A stretch of 64,000 nt of DNA from Treponema sp. GTDB taxonomy: Bacteria > Spirochaetota > Spirochaetia > Treponematales > Breznakiellaceae. Positions 34,266 to 44,306 of this stretch are shown piece by piece. Positions within the stretch are counted from its first letter, which is position 1; the number at the start of each line of letters is the position of its first letter. The DNA is taken from the NCBI GenBank assembly GCA_009777735.1, contig WRLF01000013.1, forward strand, positions 20,310 through 84,309, read 5' to 3'. Under the pieces are notes generated by a model. It was not told the origin of the DNA. It did no database searches and worked only from the letters and a program-made list of their open reading frames with translations. Position numbers and translations under genes: made by a program.

Positions 34266-36284
34266 TTGAGAATACCGGCCCCCTTTTTATTCCCCCGCCG
34301 GGAAGGCTTAATTAAGCTTTCCTTCCGGGAAACAGTCCCCTTACTCAAATCTTATGCATATTCCAAAGTGCAGCCGCAATTCAAGGCGGTACTCATGGTA
34401 AGTATTTTTCTTATCCTTACCCAGCACTTTATTCTGGGTGTCTCCCTTGAAAATGCCATATCTGTCGGTATTTGTGTGGGAGCGGCAATTTTAGGCTTGT
34501 CGTTCTTTCTGGAAGGGCTTTTTCTGGGAGTCATGCCCCTGGGCGAGCAGTGCGGAATGCGTCTGCCTGCAAAAATAGGTGTTATTGGAGTCGCGGTTTT
34601 TTCGATAATTGTCGGCATTACGGCAACCCTGGCCGAACCGGCGGTGGTTGTGTTGCAGCATCAGGGAAGCGTAATTCCCGCCTGGAACGCTCCGCTGTTG
34701 TACCTGTTGCTCAACAGGGGGACTTCGTGGCTTGTTGCCGCTATTGCAATCGGGGTAGGGCTTTCGGTAGTGCTGGGGGTGTACCGTTTTTTGTTCGGTT
34801 GGGGATTCAAGCCGCCGGTATTTATCATAATCCCCATACTCCTTGTGGTAAGCAGCATATTTGATCGTAATTCGATTCTCCGTCCTGTGGTAAATCTTGC
34901 CTGGGACACGGGAGGGGCCGCTACCGGAGCTGTCACCGTGCCGATCATTCTGGCTCTTGGTCTGGGTGTGGTAAAAACCGGAGGAAAAAGTTCAAACAGT
35001 TCCGGGCTGGGACTGGTAACCCTTGCCTCCGCTCTGCCTGTAGCGAGTGTTCTTTTCCTGGCATTTTTGATCAGTCCAAAAGTTCCCATGCCTTCCGATG
35101 CGGCATCATTTTTTTCCGGCGAAGAGGGGCAGCGGGCAAAAGCCGTCTATGTAGCCGGTTCCGAAGAAAACCTCGTCAGGATCGCAAACGCGGCGGTTCA
35201 TTCGGGGGATATTTCCCGTGAAGAATTTAACATGAACTTTCCGGGAATAACAAACTATGAACGGCCGGTACTGGGTAATTATTCGGTTTTTTCTTCATCA
35301 TCAATTTGGGGATTTTTCAAAATCGCCATGATGGCAGTTGTGCCCCTTGCCCTTGCTTTGATTATTGCCATCACTGTTATTGCCCGTGATAGGATTCTCA
35401 ATGCCGATATTGTAGTTTTGGGCATAGTGTTCGCCGCAATTGGAATGTTTCTGCTGAACATCGGAATGGAAGGGGGCATTACCGCCATAAGTTCTCAGAC
35501 GGGGAGTTCCCTCAAACAAGCGTACCGGGAAACCTATCTGACAGAAAGAACCATTGTGTTAAAGGGGTTTGACGAAAATTCCCTGGTTACCGTGCCGTCT
35601 GAACATGGACCTCAAGCCTATATCTATATCCCCGGAGAAGACGGCCCTGTCCTCGAACGATTTATCCCTTCGCAGCTTTCATCCATTTACCTTGATGATG
35701 AAATTGTTGAACAAACCTATTCTCATATTCTGCCTGAAAAGGGGAGGTTTTCCCGTATTGGCAACATGGGCATATATCTGTTGATATTGCTGATTGTTTT
35801 TTTTCTCGGCTTTTTTGCCATTTTTGCCGAACCAGCCCTCGCTGTTACAGCGGTAACCGTTGAGGAATTAACCACCGGTATTTTTAAACGTAATAAACTG
35901 ATACTTCTTGCCGCAATAGGCGTTGGCGGAGGCATGGCGCTTGGTTTTGGGCGGGTATTGTTCAGTAACTTGCTGCCTGCAGGCGGTATCCATCTTTCAT
36001 GGATACTGGTACCCTGCTATGGCATCGCTTTGATTCTGACAATATTCGCACCGGAAGATTTTTCCGCGATTGCGTGGGATACAGCGGGAATTGCAACCGG
36101 CCCTATCGCGGTTCCCATCATGATTACCACGGCTCTTGGACTGGGTGAAGATTCCCTGCGGGCGGACGGTGCGTTTGGCATTGTGGCAACTTCCAGTGTT
36201 TTTCCGATTATTGCAATTCTTGTATCGGGAATAATCGACAAGGTAAAATCCGAAAGAGCATTACGGAGTACCAATGAAAACTAA
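34266..36284 (+). CDS. Membrane protein with two DUF1538 domains
   Basis: A 672-residue integral membrane protein. The start is a TTG at 34266 just after AAGGAGGA at 34255-34262; no ATG is available before the first helix. Two homologous membrane halves are visible. The first (residues about 15-270) has ITATLAEPAVVVL and AWDTGGAATGAVTVPIILALGLG. The second (about 500-665) has FFAIFAEPALAVTAVTVEELTTG and AWDTAGIATGPIAVPIMITTALGLG. The repeated AEPA and WDT-G-ATG motifs point to an internal duplication with a transport-like fold. A soluble loop of about 100 residues separates the halves. The function is unknown. The next gene, PII-like, overlaps it by 11 bases. Confidence 0.82.
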   Translation: MRIPAPFLFPRREGLIKLSFRETVPLLKSYAYSKVQPQFKAVLMVSIFLILTQHFILGVSLENAISVGICVGAAILGLSFFLEGLFLGVMPLGEQCGMRLPAKIGVIGVAVFSIIVGITATLAEPAVVVLQHQGSVIPAWNAPLLYLLLNRGTSWLVAAIAIGVGLSVVLGVYRFLFGWGFKPPVFIIIPILLVVSSIFDRNSILRPVVNLAWDTGGAATGAVTVPIILALGLGVVKTGGKSSNSSGLGLVTLASALPVASVLFLAFLISPKVPMPSDAASFFSGEEGQRAKAVYVAGSEENLVRIANAAVHSGDISREEFNMNFPGITNYERPVLGNYSVFSSSSIWGFFKIAMMAVVPLALALIIAITVIARDRILNADIVVLGIVFAAIGMFLLNIGMEGGITAISSQTGSSLKQAYRETYLTERTIVLKGFDENSLVTVPSEHGPQAYIYIPGEDGPVLERFIPSQLSSIYLDDEIVEQTYSHILPEKGRFSRIGNMGIYLLILLIVFFLGFFAIFAEPALAVTAVTVEELTTGIFKRNKLILLAAIGVGGGMALGFGRVLFSNLLPAGGIHLSWILVPCYGIALILTIFAPEDFSAIAWDTAGIATGPIAVPIMITTALGLGEDSLRADGAFGIVATSSVFPIIAILVSGIIDKVKSERALRSTNEN

Positions 36285-37389
36285 TTACTCCTGTATCCTT
36301 TGCATCGCCGACATGCATATAACCGGAGATTTGGAACGAATCCTTTCAGATCTGGCTATCCCTGAGGTTTTTATTCAGCGTGCAAAGCAAATGTCGCTGA
36401 CAGACAAACAGGCAGGTTTTTTAGGGCTGCGGCAGGATGCGAAACTTGAAGAAAGCAGAGCGCTGCTCTATCGTATTTACATCCCCTCGGTATACGAGAC
36501 AGGCTTTGTAAAACTCATTACCGAGGCAACAGACATGAAAATGGGCGGGCGGGGCAGTATTCTTGCCCAGCGCATCGGCCTTTTCCGTTTTGCCGCTTCT
36601 CCTTTTGACACCGAAAAACTGGAAAAATCCTGCGGGAAATCCGACAAGCTGCCGGAAGAGGATCATGCCCTCATTACCTGTATCGTTCCCAGAGGTCAGG
36701 GGAATTTACTTGCCGAGGCGGTGCTGGAGATGGGTATTTGTGTGCCCGTTATTTTCTTTGGTACCGGTGTCGGGCGCCGGGACAGATTGGGGCTCATGAG
36801 AATAACCGTACCGGTGGAAAAAGAAATTATCTGGTTTATCGTTCCCAGTTCCGATGCTTCGCTTGTAGAAAAAACCGTCATCCCCCTGGCACGACTCGAT
36901 ATTCCGGGCAGAGGTTTTATTTACAAGACTTATGTTCATGCTCCGGCGGTGAATTTGAGGATACGGCAAAGGAAAAGGATTCATGCGGCAACCATGGAAC
37001 AGGTTATAGCTGTACTGGATGAGGTACGGGGTTCAAGTGACTGGCGCCGTATTGCTTCCAAAAAACAGGAAATAAAAAGTAAATCTGACATTACCCGTGC
37101 GCTTTTTTATATTGGCGAAGAAGAAGATGTAGAATTATTCCGCAAAGCGGCAATGGAAAATGGCGCCAGAGGTGCAACCCTCAGTCAAATTGAGGCTCGT
37201 TCATACTCTGCGCAAACCCATGAGCAGGCAATGGAATCTCATTCCCGTTCATTATGTGATATTGTCACTTATCAAACGGTGGAAGAAAAGCTCATGGAAT
37301 ATATTGCCCACAGCGGTTTTTTTGACAGCAGGAAATCCAGTGTGATAAAAACTTTTGATGCGGAAATACCTGCGGCTTTGAAACATTAA
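36274..37389 (+). CDS. PII-like signalling protein paired with DUF1538
   Basis: A 371-residue soluble protein overlapping the DUF1538 gene. Residues about 125-230 resemble PII/GlnB-type ferredoxin-like domains: LITCIVPRGQGNLLAEAVLEMG is a typical beta-alpha opening, followed by PVIFFGTGVGRR as the T-loop region and IPGRGFIYKTYVHAP as a closing strand. A second, weaker alpha/beta domain may cover residues about 1-110. PII-like proteins often sit beside membrane transporters and gate them in response to nucleotides. A regulatory role towards the DUF1538 protein is inferred from overlap and family habit. Confidence 0.68.
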   Translation: MKTNYSCILCIADMHITGDLERILSDLAIPEVFIQRAKQMSLTDKQAGFLGLRQDAKLEESRALLYRIYIPSVYETGFVKLITEATDMKMGGRGSILAQRIGLFRFAASPFDTEKLEKSCGKSDKLPEEDHALITCIVPRGQGNLLAEAVLEMGICVPVIFFGTGVGRRDRLGLMRITVPVEKEIIWFIVPSSDASLVEKTVIPLARLDIPGRGFIYKTYVHAPAVNLRIRQRKRIHAATMEQVIAVLDEVRGSSDWRRIASKKQEIKSKSDITRALFYIGEEEDVELFRKAAMENGARGATLSQIEARSYSAQTHEQAMESHSRSLCDIVTYQTVEEKLMEYIAHSGFFDSRKSSVIKTFDAEIPAALKH

Positions 37390-37411
37390 TCTGTGCGGCA
37401 GCTTTTGGGTA

Positions 37412-37420
37412 TGATATAAT
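37412..37420 (+). promoter_or_regulatory. Extended -10 promoter immediately before the sensor kinase
   Basis: TGATATAAT is an extended -10 element with a perfect TATAAT at 37415-37420. Transcription would begin around 37426-37430, essentially at the start codon at 37430. No ribosome-binding site lies between. The message is therefore predicted to be leaderless or nearly so. Confidence 0.5.
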
Positions 37421-37429
37421 TAAGCTGCA

Positions 37430-40400
37430 ATGATTATAGTCAGGCAACTGTCAAAGTACCTTGTTCCCGCTTTCTATTCAGCGGTCATGCTCCTGATGAT
37501 TATTTATGCCTGGAATAAGCAAAGTGTAGTGCGCAGCGGTATGAACGGCCCGCTTTACCAGAATCTCATGGAGACTGAAATTTTCATCAGGCGGGGTTTT
37601 GATGCTGCAGAAATCTCTAATATCCCGGATATTTCTCCTGCCCAATCGAACTCTTGGGTGCTTTTTGAATCCAGGCCCCTGCATATCAGAAGAGCGCCTC
37701 TGTCGAATATGCCCAAACGGACATATTTGTCTCCCCGAAGGTGGGCGGCAGAGGAATTTACCATCATTATCCCGGTAGAAATGGATGACAAGGCTCTTGC
37801 TTATCTGTACGACAACCCCCTGATATCTCCGGGGGTTAATATTACCGCCATGGGGCAAAACTGGGAGGTTTTTTTTAACGGAACCCTGGTACGATCGGAA
37901 ATGTACTGGACCCCGCCGGGTCCGGTGGACGAAGCAGGTAAAATCAGGGAAAACCGGACCTGGCGGAATGTGTTTTTTCCCATAGACAGAAACCTTGTGG
38001 TACCGGGGACAAATATTCTGGCCTTTCGTATTGTGGGGGACCCAACATACGTGGGAACCGGCCTCTCGTACCGGTCGCCTCATTACCTCGACGATTTCCA
38101 GCTTATTCAAGACCGGCAAAGAGATGTCTGGCTGTTAACCCTCTGCATCATCTCCGGTTTTATCGGCATCCATTATCTCATGCTGTTCCTTTCCCTCAGA
38201 AACAGGCAGGAGATCCATTACCTGTATTTTAGTATTTTTTCGATCCTCCTCTGTTTGTACACGCTGCAAAGGCACAATATCGTCAATCACCTTATTCCCA
38301 ATGCGGATATTGCCATACGTCTGGAATACTTTTCTTTGATGTTTACCATTCCCGCATTATGCATGTTTATTGAAGCCCTTGTGAAAGGAAAGGTTTCCAA
38401 AGTAACCTGGGGCTACCTTGCCTTTTGCGTCTTTCTAATCCTGACTCAAAGTATTTTCGGCCCCCAATACAGCGAGGATACCATAGGAATATGGAATATA
38501 ACTGTCCTCTTTTATAGCTTCTATGCTGTTCTATACAACGGTATCTATTTTTATTTTTGGGATAAAGAGGGGCCGCGAAAAAGAGGATCTTCCAACCCGC
38601 TCATTGTCAATATCATGTTCGGAATATTTATCCTTTTTATTCTGGGGATTTACGAAGTACTGGAAGTCATGGTTTTCCGCAATACATTCAGTATTTTTCA
38701 GTATGGTATTTTTGCGGTTCAGATTGGGATGACTTTTATTCTGTCCCAGCGCTACAGCGGAATGTATAAACAGCTTGAAGAATCCAATATTATTCTGGAA
38801 ACCCAGATTCAGGAAAGAACCCTGGAACTGAAGGAACAGACTGCGATAGCTCTGGAGGCGTCCCGGACAAAAAGTAAATTCCTTGCCACCATGAGTCACG
38901 AAATCCGCACACCCATGAACAGCATCCTTGGTTTTTCCGATCTGGCTCTGGGCAGCGGCGCCGCACATCCGGAAAAAGTCAAAGAATACCTTGATAAAAT
39001 TAAGGAAAATACTTTGAGGCTTTTACACATAATCGATGACATTCTGGATATATCAAAAGTTGAATCGGGTAAACTGCAGCTGGAATTAATTCCCTTTGAC
39101 CTGCATGGTTTATTGGACAATTGTGAATCCTTAATGACAGACAAAGCTGCGGTGAAAGGTCTTGAACTGCATTTTTACGAGGAGAGCAGCCTGAAACCGG
39201 AAAACAGCAGTGTGCCGCACAGCAGTGCCAGGCGGCTGATCGGCGATCCTTTTCGCCTGAGTCAGGTTCTGCTGAATTTAATTTCCAATGCGATTAAGTT
39301 CACTGAAACCGGTACTGTCGAAGTCGTGTCGTGTATTAATTGTCCGGAGGCACATTCCTGTGAAATACATTTTACCGTGCGTGACACAGGTGTAGGCATG
39401 ACTGAAGAACATATTGAGAATATTTTTGAGCCATTTGTCCAGTCGGATTGCAGTGTTACGCGCAAGTATGGCGGCACGGGTCTTGGACTGAGCATTAGCA
39501 GGCATATCATAGAGCAGATGGGCGGAGAGTTGACGGTAGAAAGCGTGCCCGGAAAAGGCAGCTCATTTAGTTTTACACTTGTTTTTAATACAGCAGATGA
39601 TATAGGAGCATCTTTGGATACAAACATCGCTGATGCGGTTGAATGGCCGTTGCTTGACGGAGAGGTTCTCGTCTGCGAAGATAATATCTGGAATCAGCAG
39701 CTTGTCAGTGAATACCTGGAAAATGCAGGGCTTCGCGTTATTATTGCACAGAACGGCAGCGAAGCTGTAAATATCGTTGAGCAGCGCATTGCGAATGACG
39801 AAAAACTTTTTGATCTTGTATTTATGGATATTAAAATGCCTGTGATGGACGGGCTTGAAGCAGCTTCCGTAATTACAAAAAAAAGGCCGGAAATGCCCAT
39901 TGTGGCATTGACGGCAAACATCATGAAGGGCGACCTTGAGAATTACGAAAAAGCCGGTATGTGCGGCTGTTTGGGGAAACCGTTCTCTTCCGAAGATCTG
40001 TGGCGCTGCCTTTTAAAATACTTTGTTCCGTCAGGTAGTACACAAACCGTGCAGGATTCTGTCGGTAAACAGGGTGATCCGTATTTACAGAAACGCTTTA
40101 ACAAAAATTTTCTTCTGGACAACAAGAATACATTTGATAAAATTGCAGCTGCCATGCAAACAGGGGATACTGTTTTGGCATGCCGGTTGCTGCATACCCT
40201 TAGAGGCCATGCGGCGCTGATTGAAAAAACAGCGTTGGAGGAAACCTGCGCCGGTATGGAACAGCTTCTGAAAGAGGGTGCAACATTATTTTCGCCGGTA
40301 CAAATGAATCATTTGCATGATGAGTTTAGCGCAGTTATAACGGAACTCCAAAGCCGGGAAGAGGAATCCGAGCCATTACCGCAAAAACAAAAGCTTGACA

Positions 40401-40597
40401 AAAAGCAGAGCCTTGAACTGTTAACAAAGCTGCAAACCATGCTGGAAGACCGGGATCCGCTGTTTGTCCATCTCATTGACGATGTCCGCACGATACCCGG
40501 AACGGAAGAGCTTGTCAGCCAGATGGAAAATTATTTGCTGAAACAGGCAGGTGTAAGCCTGGCAAAACTGATATACCGCATTGAGGACAGATCCTGA
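37430..40597 (+). CDS. Hybrid sensor histidine kinase (7TM sensor, HisKA, HATPase, receiver, HPt)
   Basis: A 1055-residue membrane signalling protein. After an N-terminal helix comes an extracytoplasmic domain (residues about 35-225), then about seven transmembrane helices (about 230-450), resembling 7TMR-DISM receptors. A short coiled coil leads to HisKA with MSHEIRTPMNSILGFSD; the phospho-accepting histidine is about residue 490. The ATPase domain has LISNAIKFT, VRDTGVGM and YGGTGLGLSISR. A receiver domain has Asp800 in FMDIKMPVMDG, and an HPt domain has His922 in HTLRGHA. All phosphorelay residues are present. The ligand and the output regulator are not known. It lies 40 bases after the PII-like gene. 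Confidence 0.88.
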   Translation: MIIVRQLSKYLVPAFYSAVMLLMIIYAWNKQSVVRSGMNGPLYQNLMETEIFIRRGFDAAEISNIPDISPAQSNSWVLFESRPLHIRRAPLSNMPKRTYLSPRRWAAEEFTIIIPVEMDDKALAYLYDNPLISPGVNITAMGQNWEVFFNGTLVRSEMYWTPPGPVDEAGKIRENRTWRNVFFPIDRNLVVPGTNILAFRIVGDPTYVGTGLSYRSPHYLDDFQLIQDRQRDVWLLTLCIISGFIGIHYLMLFLSLRNRQEIHYLYFSIFSILLCLYTLQRHNIVNHLIPNADIAIRLEYFSLMFTIPALCMFIEALVKGKVSKVTWGYLAFCVFLILTQSIFGPQYSEDTIGIWNITVLFYSFYAVLYNGIYFYFWDKEGPRKRGSSNPLIVNIMFGIFILFILGIYEVLEVMVFRNTFSIFQYGIFAVQIGMTFILSQRYSGMYKQLEESNIILETQIQERTLELKEQTAIALEASRTKSKFLATMSHEIRTPMNSILGFSDLALGSGAAHPEKVKEYLDKIKENTLRLLHIIDDILDISKVESGKLQLELIPFDLHGLLDNCESLMTDKAAVKGLELHFYEESSLKPENSSVPHSSARRLIGDPFRLSQVLLNLISNAIKFTETGTVEVVSCINCPEAHSCEIHFTVRDTGVGMTEEHIENIFEPFVQSDCSVTRKYGGTGLGLSISRHIIEQMGGELTVESVPGKGSSFSFTLVFNTADDIGASLDTNIADAVEWPLLDGEVLVCEDNIWNQQLVSEYLENAGLRVIIAQNGSEAVNIVEQRIANDEKLFDLVFMDIKMPVMDGLEAASVITKKRPEMPIVALTANIMKGDLENYEKAGMCGCLGKPFSSEDLWRCLLKYFVPSGSTQTVQDSVGKQGDPYLQKRFNKNFLLDNKNTFDKIAAAMQTGDTVLACRLLHTLRGHAALIEKTALEETCAGMEQLLKEGATLFSPVQMNHLHDEFSAVITELQSREEESEPLPQKQKLDKKQSLELLTKLQTMLEDRDPLFVHLIDDVRTIPGTEELVSQMENYLLKQAGVSLAKLIYRIEDRS

Positions 40598-40641
40598 ATT
40601 CATCTTGTGTACGTGACATTTCCATAATCATCGGCCTAATA

Positions 40642-41949
40642 CTACTGGAAATACCTTCTGACATGAATGCTTAATGCCAATCCAACTCCTGCCATTGCCG
40701 AAATAAGGGAAGACCCTCCGTATGACATAAAAACAAGGGGGATGCCGGTTACCGGCATAATACCCATGGTCATACCGACATTGATAAGAAAATGGAAACT
40801 GAACATGCCTGCAAGCCCGGCGCAAATGTATGAGGCATAGGGATCTGAAGTAGTTTTAATAATCCGCAGCAGCCGCAGACAGATGATCAGGAACAGGAGA
40901 AAAACGATAATTCCGCCGACAAAACCCATTTCTTCCGAAAATATTGAAAAGATAAAATCGGTGCTTTGTCCGGGAAGATAACGGTAGTTACTCTGTGTCC
41001 CCTGCAGAAAACCCTGTCCGGAAAGCCCGCCGGCGCCGATAGCAGTAACAGACTGAATAATATTCCAGCCCGCACCGCGGGGATCCACACTGGGATCAAG
41101 GAACACAATAAGCCGCATTATCTGGTAATTTCTCAGCACTCCGCGTGCGGCATAAGAAGCTCCCAGCGATAAAATAACAATTGAAACACCGTAAATTATC
41201 CAGAAAAAATATCGTTTTTTAAATTTACGCAAGCCAAACAGGGCAATAACCACGATGAGACCAAGAGCCATGATTACAATTAATATAAGGCGGGGATTCG
41301 TTAAAATAGAAAGAATGGGCAGGGATCTTTGCAGAATAAAAGTTTGCCAAAGCGGCAGGACTGTCAGTAAACCAATAAGCGCAATACTTGATATCAAAAA
41401 AATTACATAACGCATTGATAAACCGGCAACAAAAACCATAAAAATAAGTATAGGTACATAAACAAGAGCGGTGCCTAAATCCGGCTGGACAAGAATTAAC
41501 ATCATCGGGATTAGTACTATAGCACACGAAACTATAAAACGAAGAAAAGTGCGGGGGGCGCGCTGCGTATCGGCAAGGTACCGGGCGAGAAAAACAATGG
41601 TAGTGATTTTTACAAATTCCGATGCCTGCAATCCAAAAATTCCTATTCGTATCCAGCGTGCGTTTTGAACCATCTGATTAAAAACAATCGTGTATACAAG
41701 CGGGATTAATGAAAAAAGGTACACGTACATTGAAATATTGTAGAAACGGCGGTAGTTTGTCATGGCAAGAGTCAGGGCAATAACCAGGCCAAGTGAAGCC
41801 CATACAATCTGCCTTACATATTCTGTGGAAACAATTACCCCTTCAGCGTTAATCCCGGAGGAATAAATGAACATGATGCCCATTACAATCAAAGTAATGA
41901 CCGGCAGTAAAACTAAATAATCAATTGCAAGAAAATCCCTGATTTTCAT
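40642..41949 (-). CDS. rodA: Rod-shape peptidoglycan polymerase RodA
   Basis: SEDS-family glycosyltransferase that makes glycan strands for side-wall growth, in complex with PBP2. The 435-residue membrane protein has about ten helices, with QPDLGTALVYVPI and, near the C-terminus, GMTMGIMPVTGIPLVFMSYGGSSLI, the classic SEDS signature. Its start overlaps the mrdA stop by 4 bases. It is longer than many RodA proteins (about 370) because of an extra hydrophobic segment near residues 180-265. Confidence 0.95.
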   Translation of the reverse strand: MKIRDFLAIDYLVLLPVITLIVMGIMFIYSSGINAEGVIVSTEYVRQIVWASLGLVIALTLAMTNYRRFYNISMYVYLFSLIPLVYTIVFNQMVQNARWIRIGIFGLQASEFVKITTIVFLARYLADTQRAPRTFLRFIVSCAIVLIPMMLILVQPDLGTALVYVPILIFMVFVAGLSMRYVIFLISSIALIGLLTVLPLWQTFILQRSLPILSILTNPRLILIVIMALGLIVVIALFGLRKFKKRYFFWIIYGVSIVILSLGASYAARGVLRNYQIMRLIVFLDPSVDPRGAGWNIIQSVTAIGAGGLSGQGFLQGTQSNYRYLPGQSTDFIFSIFSEEMGFVGGIIVFLLFLIICLRLLRIIKTTSDPYASYICAGLAGMFSFHFLINVGMTMGIMPVTGIPLVFMSYGGSSLISAMAGVGLALSIHVRRYFQ

Positions 41950-43808
41950 TCTCTGCGCCCCGGATTGGGATCAAGGTGCTGCCAGCCAAGAACCTGCAGC
42001 GCTTCGTCGTATGTTTGGTTGGCGAATATTCCCTGAAAAATAATGGTACTGGCATAAGAAGCCCACCATTCCCAGCGGTTAGTCGCTTCAACAATAACCG
42101 AAACGACAACCTGTTCATCGGGATTGCTGGAATTATAGGGAGCATAAGCGGCAAACCATGAATGCCAGCGATCCTGTAAACCAACTTCGCCTGTTCCTGT
42201 CTTGCCGGCAATCTGGACTGCCCTGGCATGTAAAGTACGGGCAGTTCCGTCCGTAAAAACACCCCGCATATTCCGGCGGATAAAATCAAAAACTCTCGGT
42301 TCAACATCACTGGTGTGAATGAGTGTCGGCGTTACTTCCCGTTCAATTTCATTCGTTACCGGATCTCGTACTTCTTTAAGCAGATGAGGTTGATATATTT
42401 TGCCGCCGTTGACCACCATAGCGACAACATTTGCCAACTGGAGCGGAGTTACCTGAACCCAGCCCTGCCCTATGGACATGTTCATGGTATCGCCTGCCAC
42501 CCATCGTTCATGGAAACGGCGGGACTTCCATTGCGGTGTGGGGATAAATCCGGCTGTTTCACCAGGCAGATCAATACCGGTAACGGCTCCCAAACCAAAA
42601 TCCCTGGAATATGCAATGATGTTTTCTACACCCAGATTGTCACGTCCAACCTGCCAAAAGTAAATATTGCAGGATTGCACCAGGGCATTGTACAGATTCA
42701 GCCGTCCGTGCCCCCAGCGCCAATGGCAGCGCCATGTCCTGTTGCCGAATTGAATCTCGCCTGAACAGTCTACACCACGGTCCAGAGGAATGGCATTTTC
42801 ATTGAGCATCCCCGTTGCCATCACGATCTTGAATGTGGAAGCGGGAGGGTAACTTGACTGTATGGCACGATTGATGAAAGGCCTGTTGGGATCGTTAATA
42901 AGCTGCTGGAATTCACTGCGCCCTCCCTGGGTAAAAATATTGGGATCATACCAGGGATAGGAAACAATCGCGAGTATTTCCCCTGTACCCGGACGCAGTA
43001 CTACAACGGCGCCCATCCGTTCTCCAAGCGCTTCTTCCGCCAGTTTTTGAATCCGCCGATCTATGGTCAATACAAGATTTTTTCCCATTTCGGGAGGAAT
43101 ACGTTCACCCAATCCGGGCATCCGTCTGCCCCGTACATCAACGGTACGTGTTTCCATGCCGGGCTTGCCCCTTAATAGTCCGTCATACTGGAGTTCTATC
43201 CCCATTTTGCCGATCAGCTCTCCCTGCTGGTAACCATAATTATGCAGCTGCATCAATTCATCTCTTGTTATTTCTCCGACATAACCGACGATATGGGAAA
43301 GGCTTCCTAAATCCTCATAATTGCGCAGCGGCTTGCTGTACCATGAAACTCCCGGAAGGGATTCTCTTCGTTCGGCAAGGGCGGCAATTGTCGCAAAAGG
43401 TACGTTAACTGCAATTTCGACAGGCTGGTATAACCGATAGAGATGCGGCGGAATTCTTGCCTCAATATCTGATGCGGATATGTTTAAAACGGCAGCGACA
43501 TCGGTTATAAGATCCGGTATGTTTTCGGCAGGAACTTCTGCGGGAACTATACTTACCGCAAAGGAATCGGTATTCAATACAAGCGGCTCCGTATAGCTGC
43601 GATCGTAAATTTCACCCCGCTGGGGAGGCAGCACTTCGGTACGGCGGGATATGTCCTGAGCATGAGCCTGGTACTGCTCGCTGGACAGAATTTGCATATT
43701 GAACAGACGCATCCCATATAAAATAAAAACGATAATAAAAAAAAACCTCAGGAATCCGATCCGCATTTCCGGTTTTCCCTGCGGTATATCTTCGTCATGG
43801 GAAATCAT
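41946..43808 (-). CDS. mrdA: Penicillin-binding protein 2
   Basis: Transpeptidase that cross-links side-wall peptidoglycan, anchored by one N-terminal helix. The 620-residue protein has a dimerisation domain (residues about 55-230) and a transpeptidase domain with the active serine in ASTFK, then SCN (VQSCNIYFW) and KTG (AGKTGTGE). GQGWVQVTPLQLANVVA is typical of PBP2. It abuts mreD and overlaps rodA, matching the standard mreBCD-mrdA-rodA order. Confidence 0.96.
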   Translation of the reverse strand: MISHDEDIPQGKPEMRIGFLRFFFIIVFILYGMRLFNMQILSSEQYQAHAQDISRRTEVLPPQRGEIYDRSYTEPLVLNTDSFAVSIVPAEVPAENIPDLITDVAAVLNISASDIEARIPPHLYRLYQPVEIAVNVPFATIAALAERRESLPGVSWYSKPLRNYEDLGSLSHIVGYVGEITRDELMQLHNYGYQQGELIGKMGIELQYDGLLRGKPGMETRTVDVRGRRMPGLGERIPPEMGKNLVLTIDRRIQKLAEEALGERMGAVVVLRPGTGEILAIVSYPWYDPNIFTQGGRSEFQQLINDPNRPFINRAIQSSYPPASTFKIVMATGMLNENAIPLDRGVDCSGEIQFGNRTWRCHWRWGHGRLNLYNALVQSCNIYFWQVGRDNLGVENIIAYSRDFGLGAVTGIDLPGETAGFIPTPQWKSRRFHERWVAGDTMNMSIGQGWVQVTPLQLANVVAMVVNGGKIYQPHLLKEVRDPVTNEIEREVTPTLIHTSDVEPRVFDFIRRNMRGVFTDGTARTLHARAVQIAGKTGTGEVGLQDRWHSWFAAYAPYNSSNPDEQVVVSVIVEATNRWEWWASYASTIIFQGIFANQTYDEALQVLGWQHLDPNPGRRE

Positions 43809-44306
43809 TCAGCTCCTCCTCGCCAGAAAAAATTTAAAACGTCTGAGAAAGGCAAATAAGATCGGCGCAGTTAATGTGTTAAAGGCAAGCTCTACCCACA
43901 ATGTCGGAGCGGCAAGCTGATAGGTAAGGACAGAATTGCCCATAATGAAATTTAGTAAAAACAGGATTATTGCTTTGGCAATTGTTGCTGCGGCGCAGAG
44001 GGTCATGGGAAGGATAAAAATATCCAAAAAGAATGTTCCCTTCATCAAACCGGTAAGTGCACCGATTATTACGCGGATAAATGCATTAAGGCCAAAGGGA
44101 GCGGCGGTGAGGAAATCAAGCACTATTCCACAGAAGAAACCCGATAACTGCCCTGTCATCATCCCGTTGACATAGGCGGAATAAACAATTATTCCCAGAA
44201 CTAAATCGGGCTTCGCTCCATACACCGCAAGACGGGACAACAGCGTTGACTGGAGGATGGCGGCGACAAGGCCGAAAATAACGGCCCATACAATGCTTCT
44301 TGTCAT
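43809..44306 (-). CDS. mreD: Rod shape-determining protein MreD
   Basis: Small integral membrane subunit of the elongasome, 165 residues with about five helices. PDLVLGIIVYSAYVNGMMTGQLSGFFCGIVLDF is a characteristic opening, shown here in part. The start overlaps mreC by 4 bases, and the stop is directly followed by the mrdA start. MreD is poorly conserved, so position in the operon supports the call as much as sequence does. Confidence 0.9.
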   Translation of the reverse strand: MTRSIVWAVIFGLVAAILQSTLLSRLAVYGAKPDLVLGIIVYSAYVNGMMTGQLSGFFCGIVLDFLTAAPFGLNAFIRVIIGALTGLMKGTFFLDIFILPMTLCAAATIAKAIILFLLNFIMGNSVLTYQLAAPTLWVELAFNTLTAPILFAFLRRFKFFLARRS

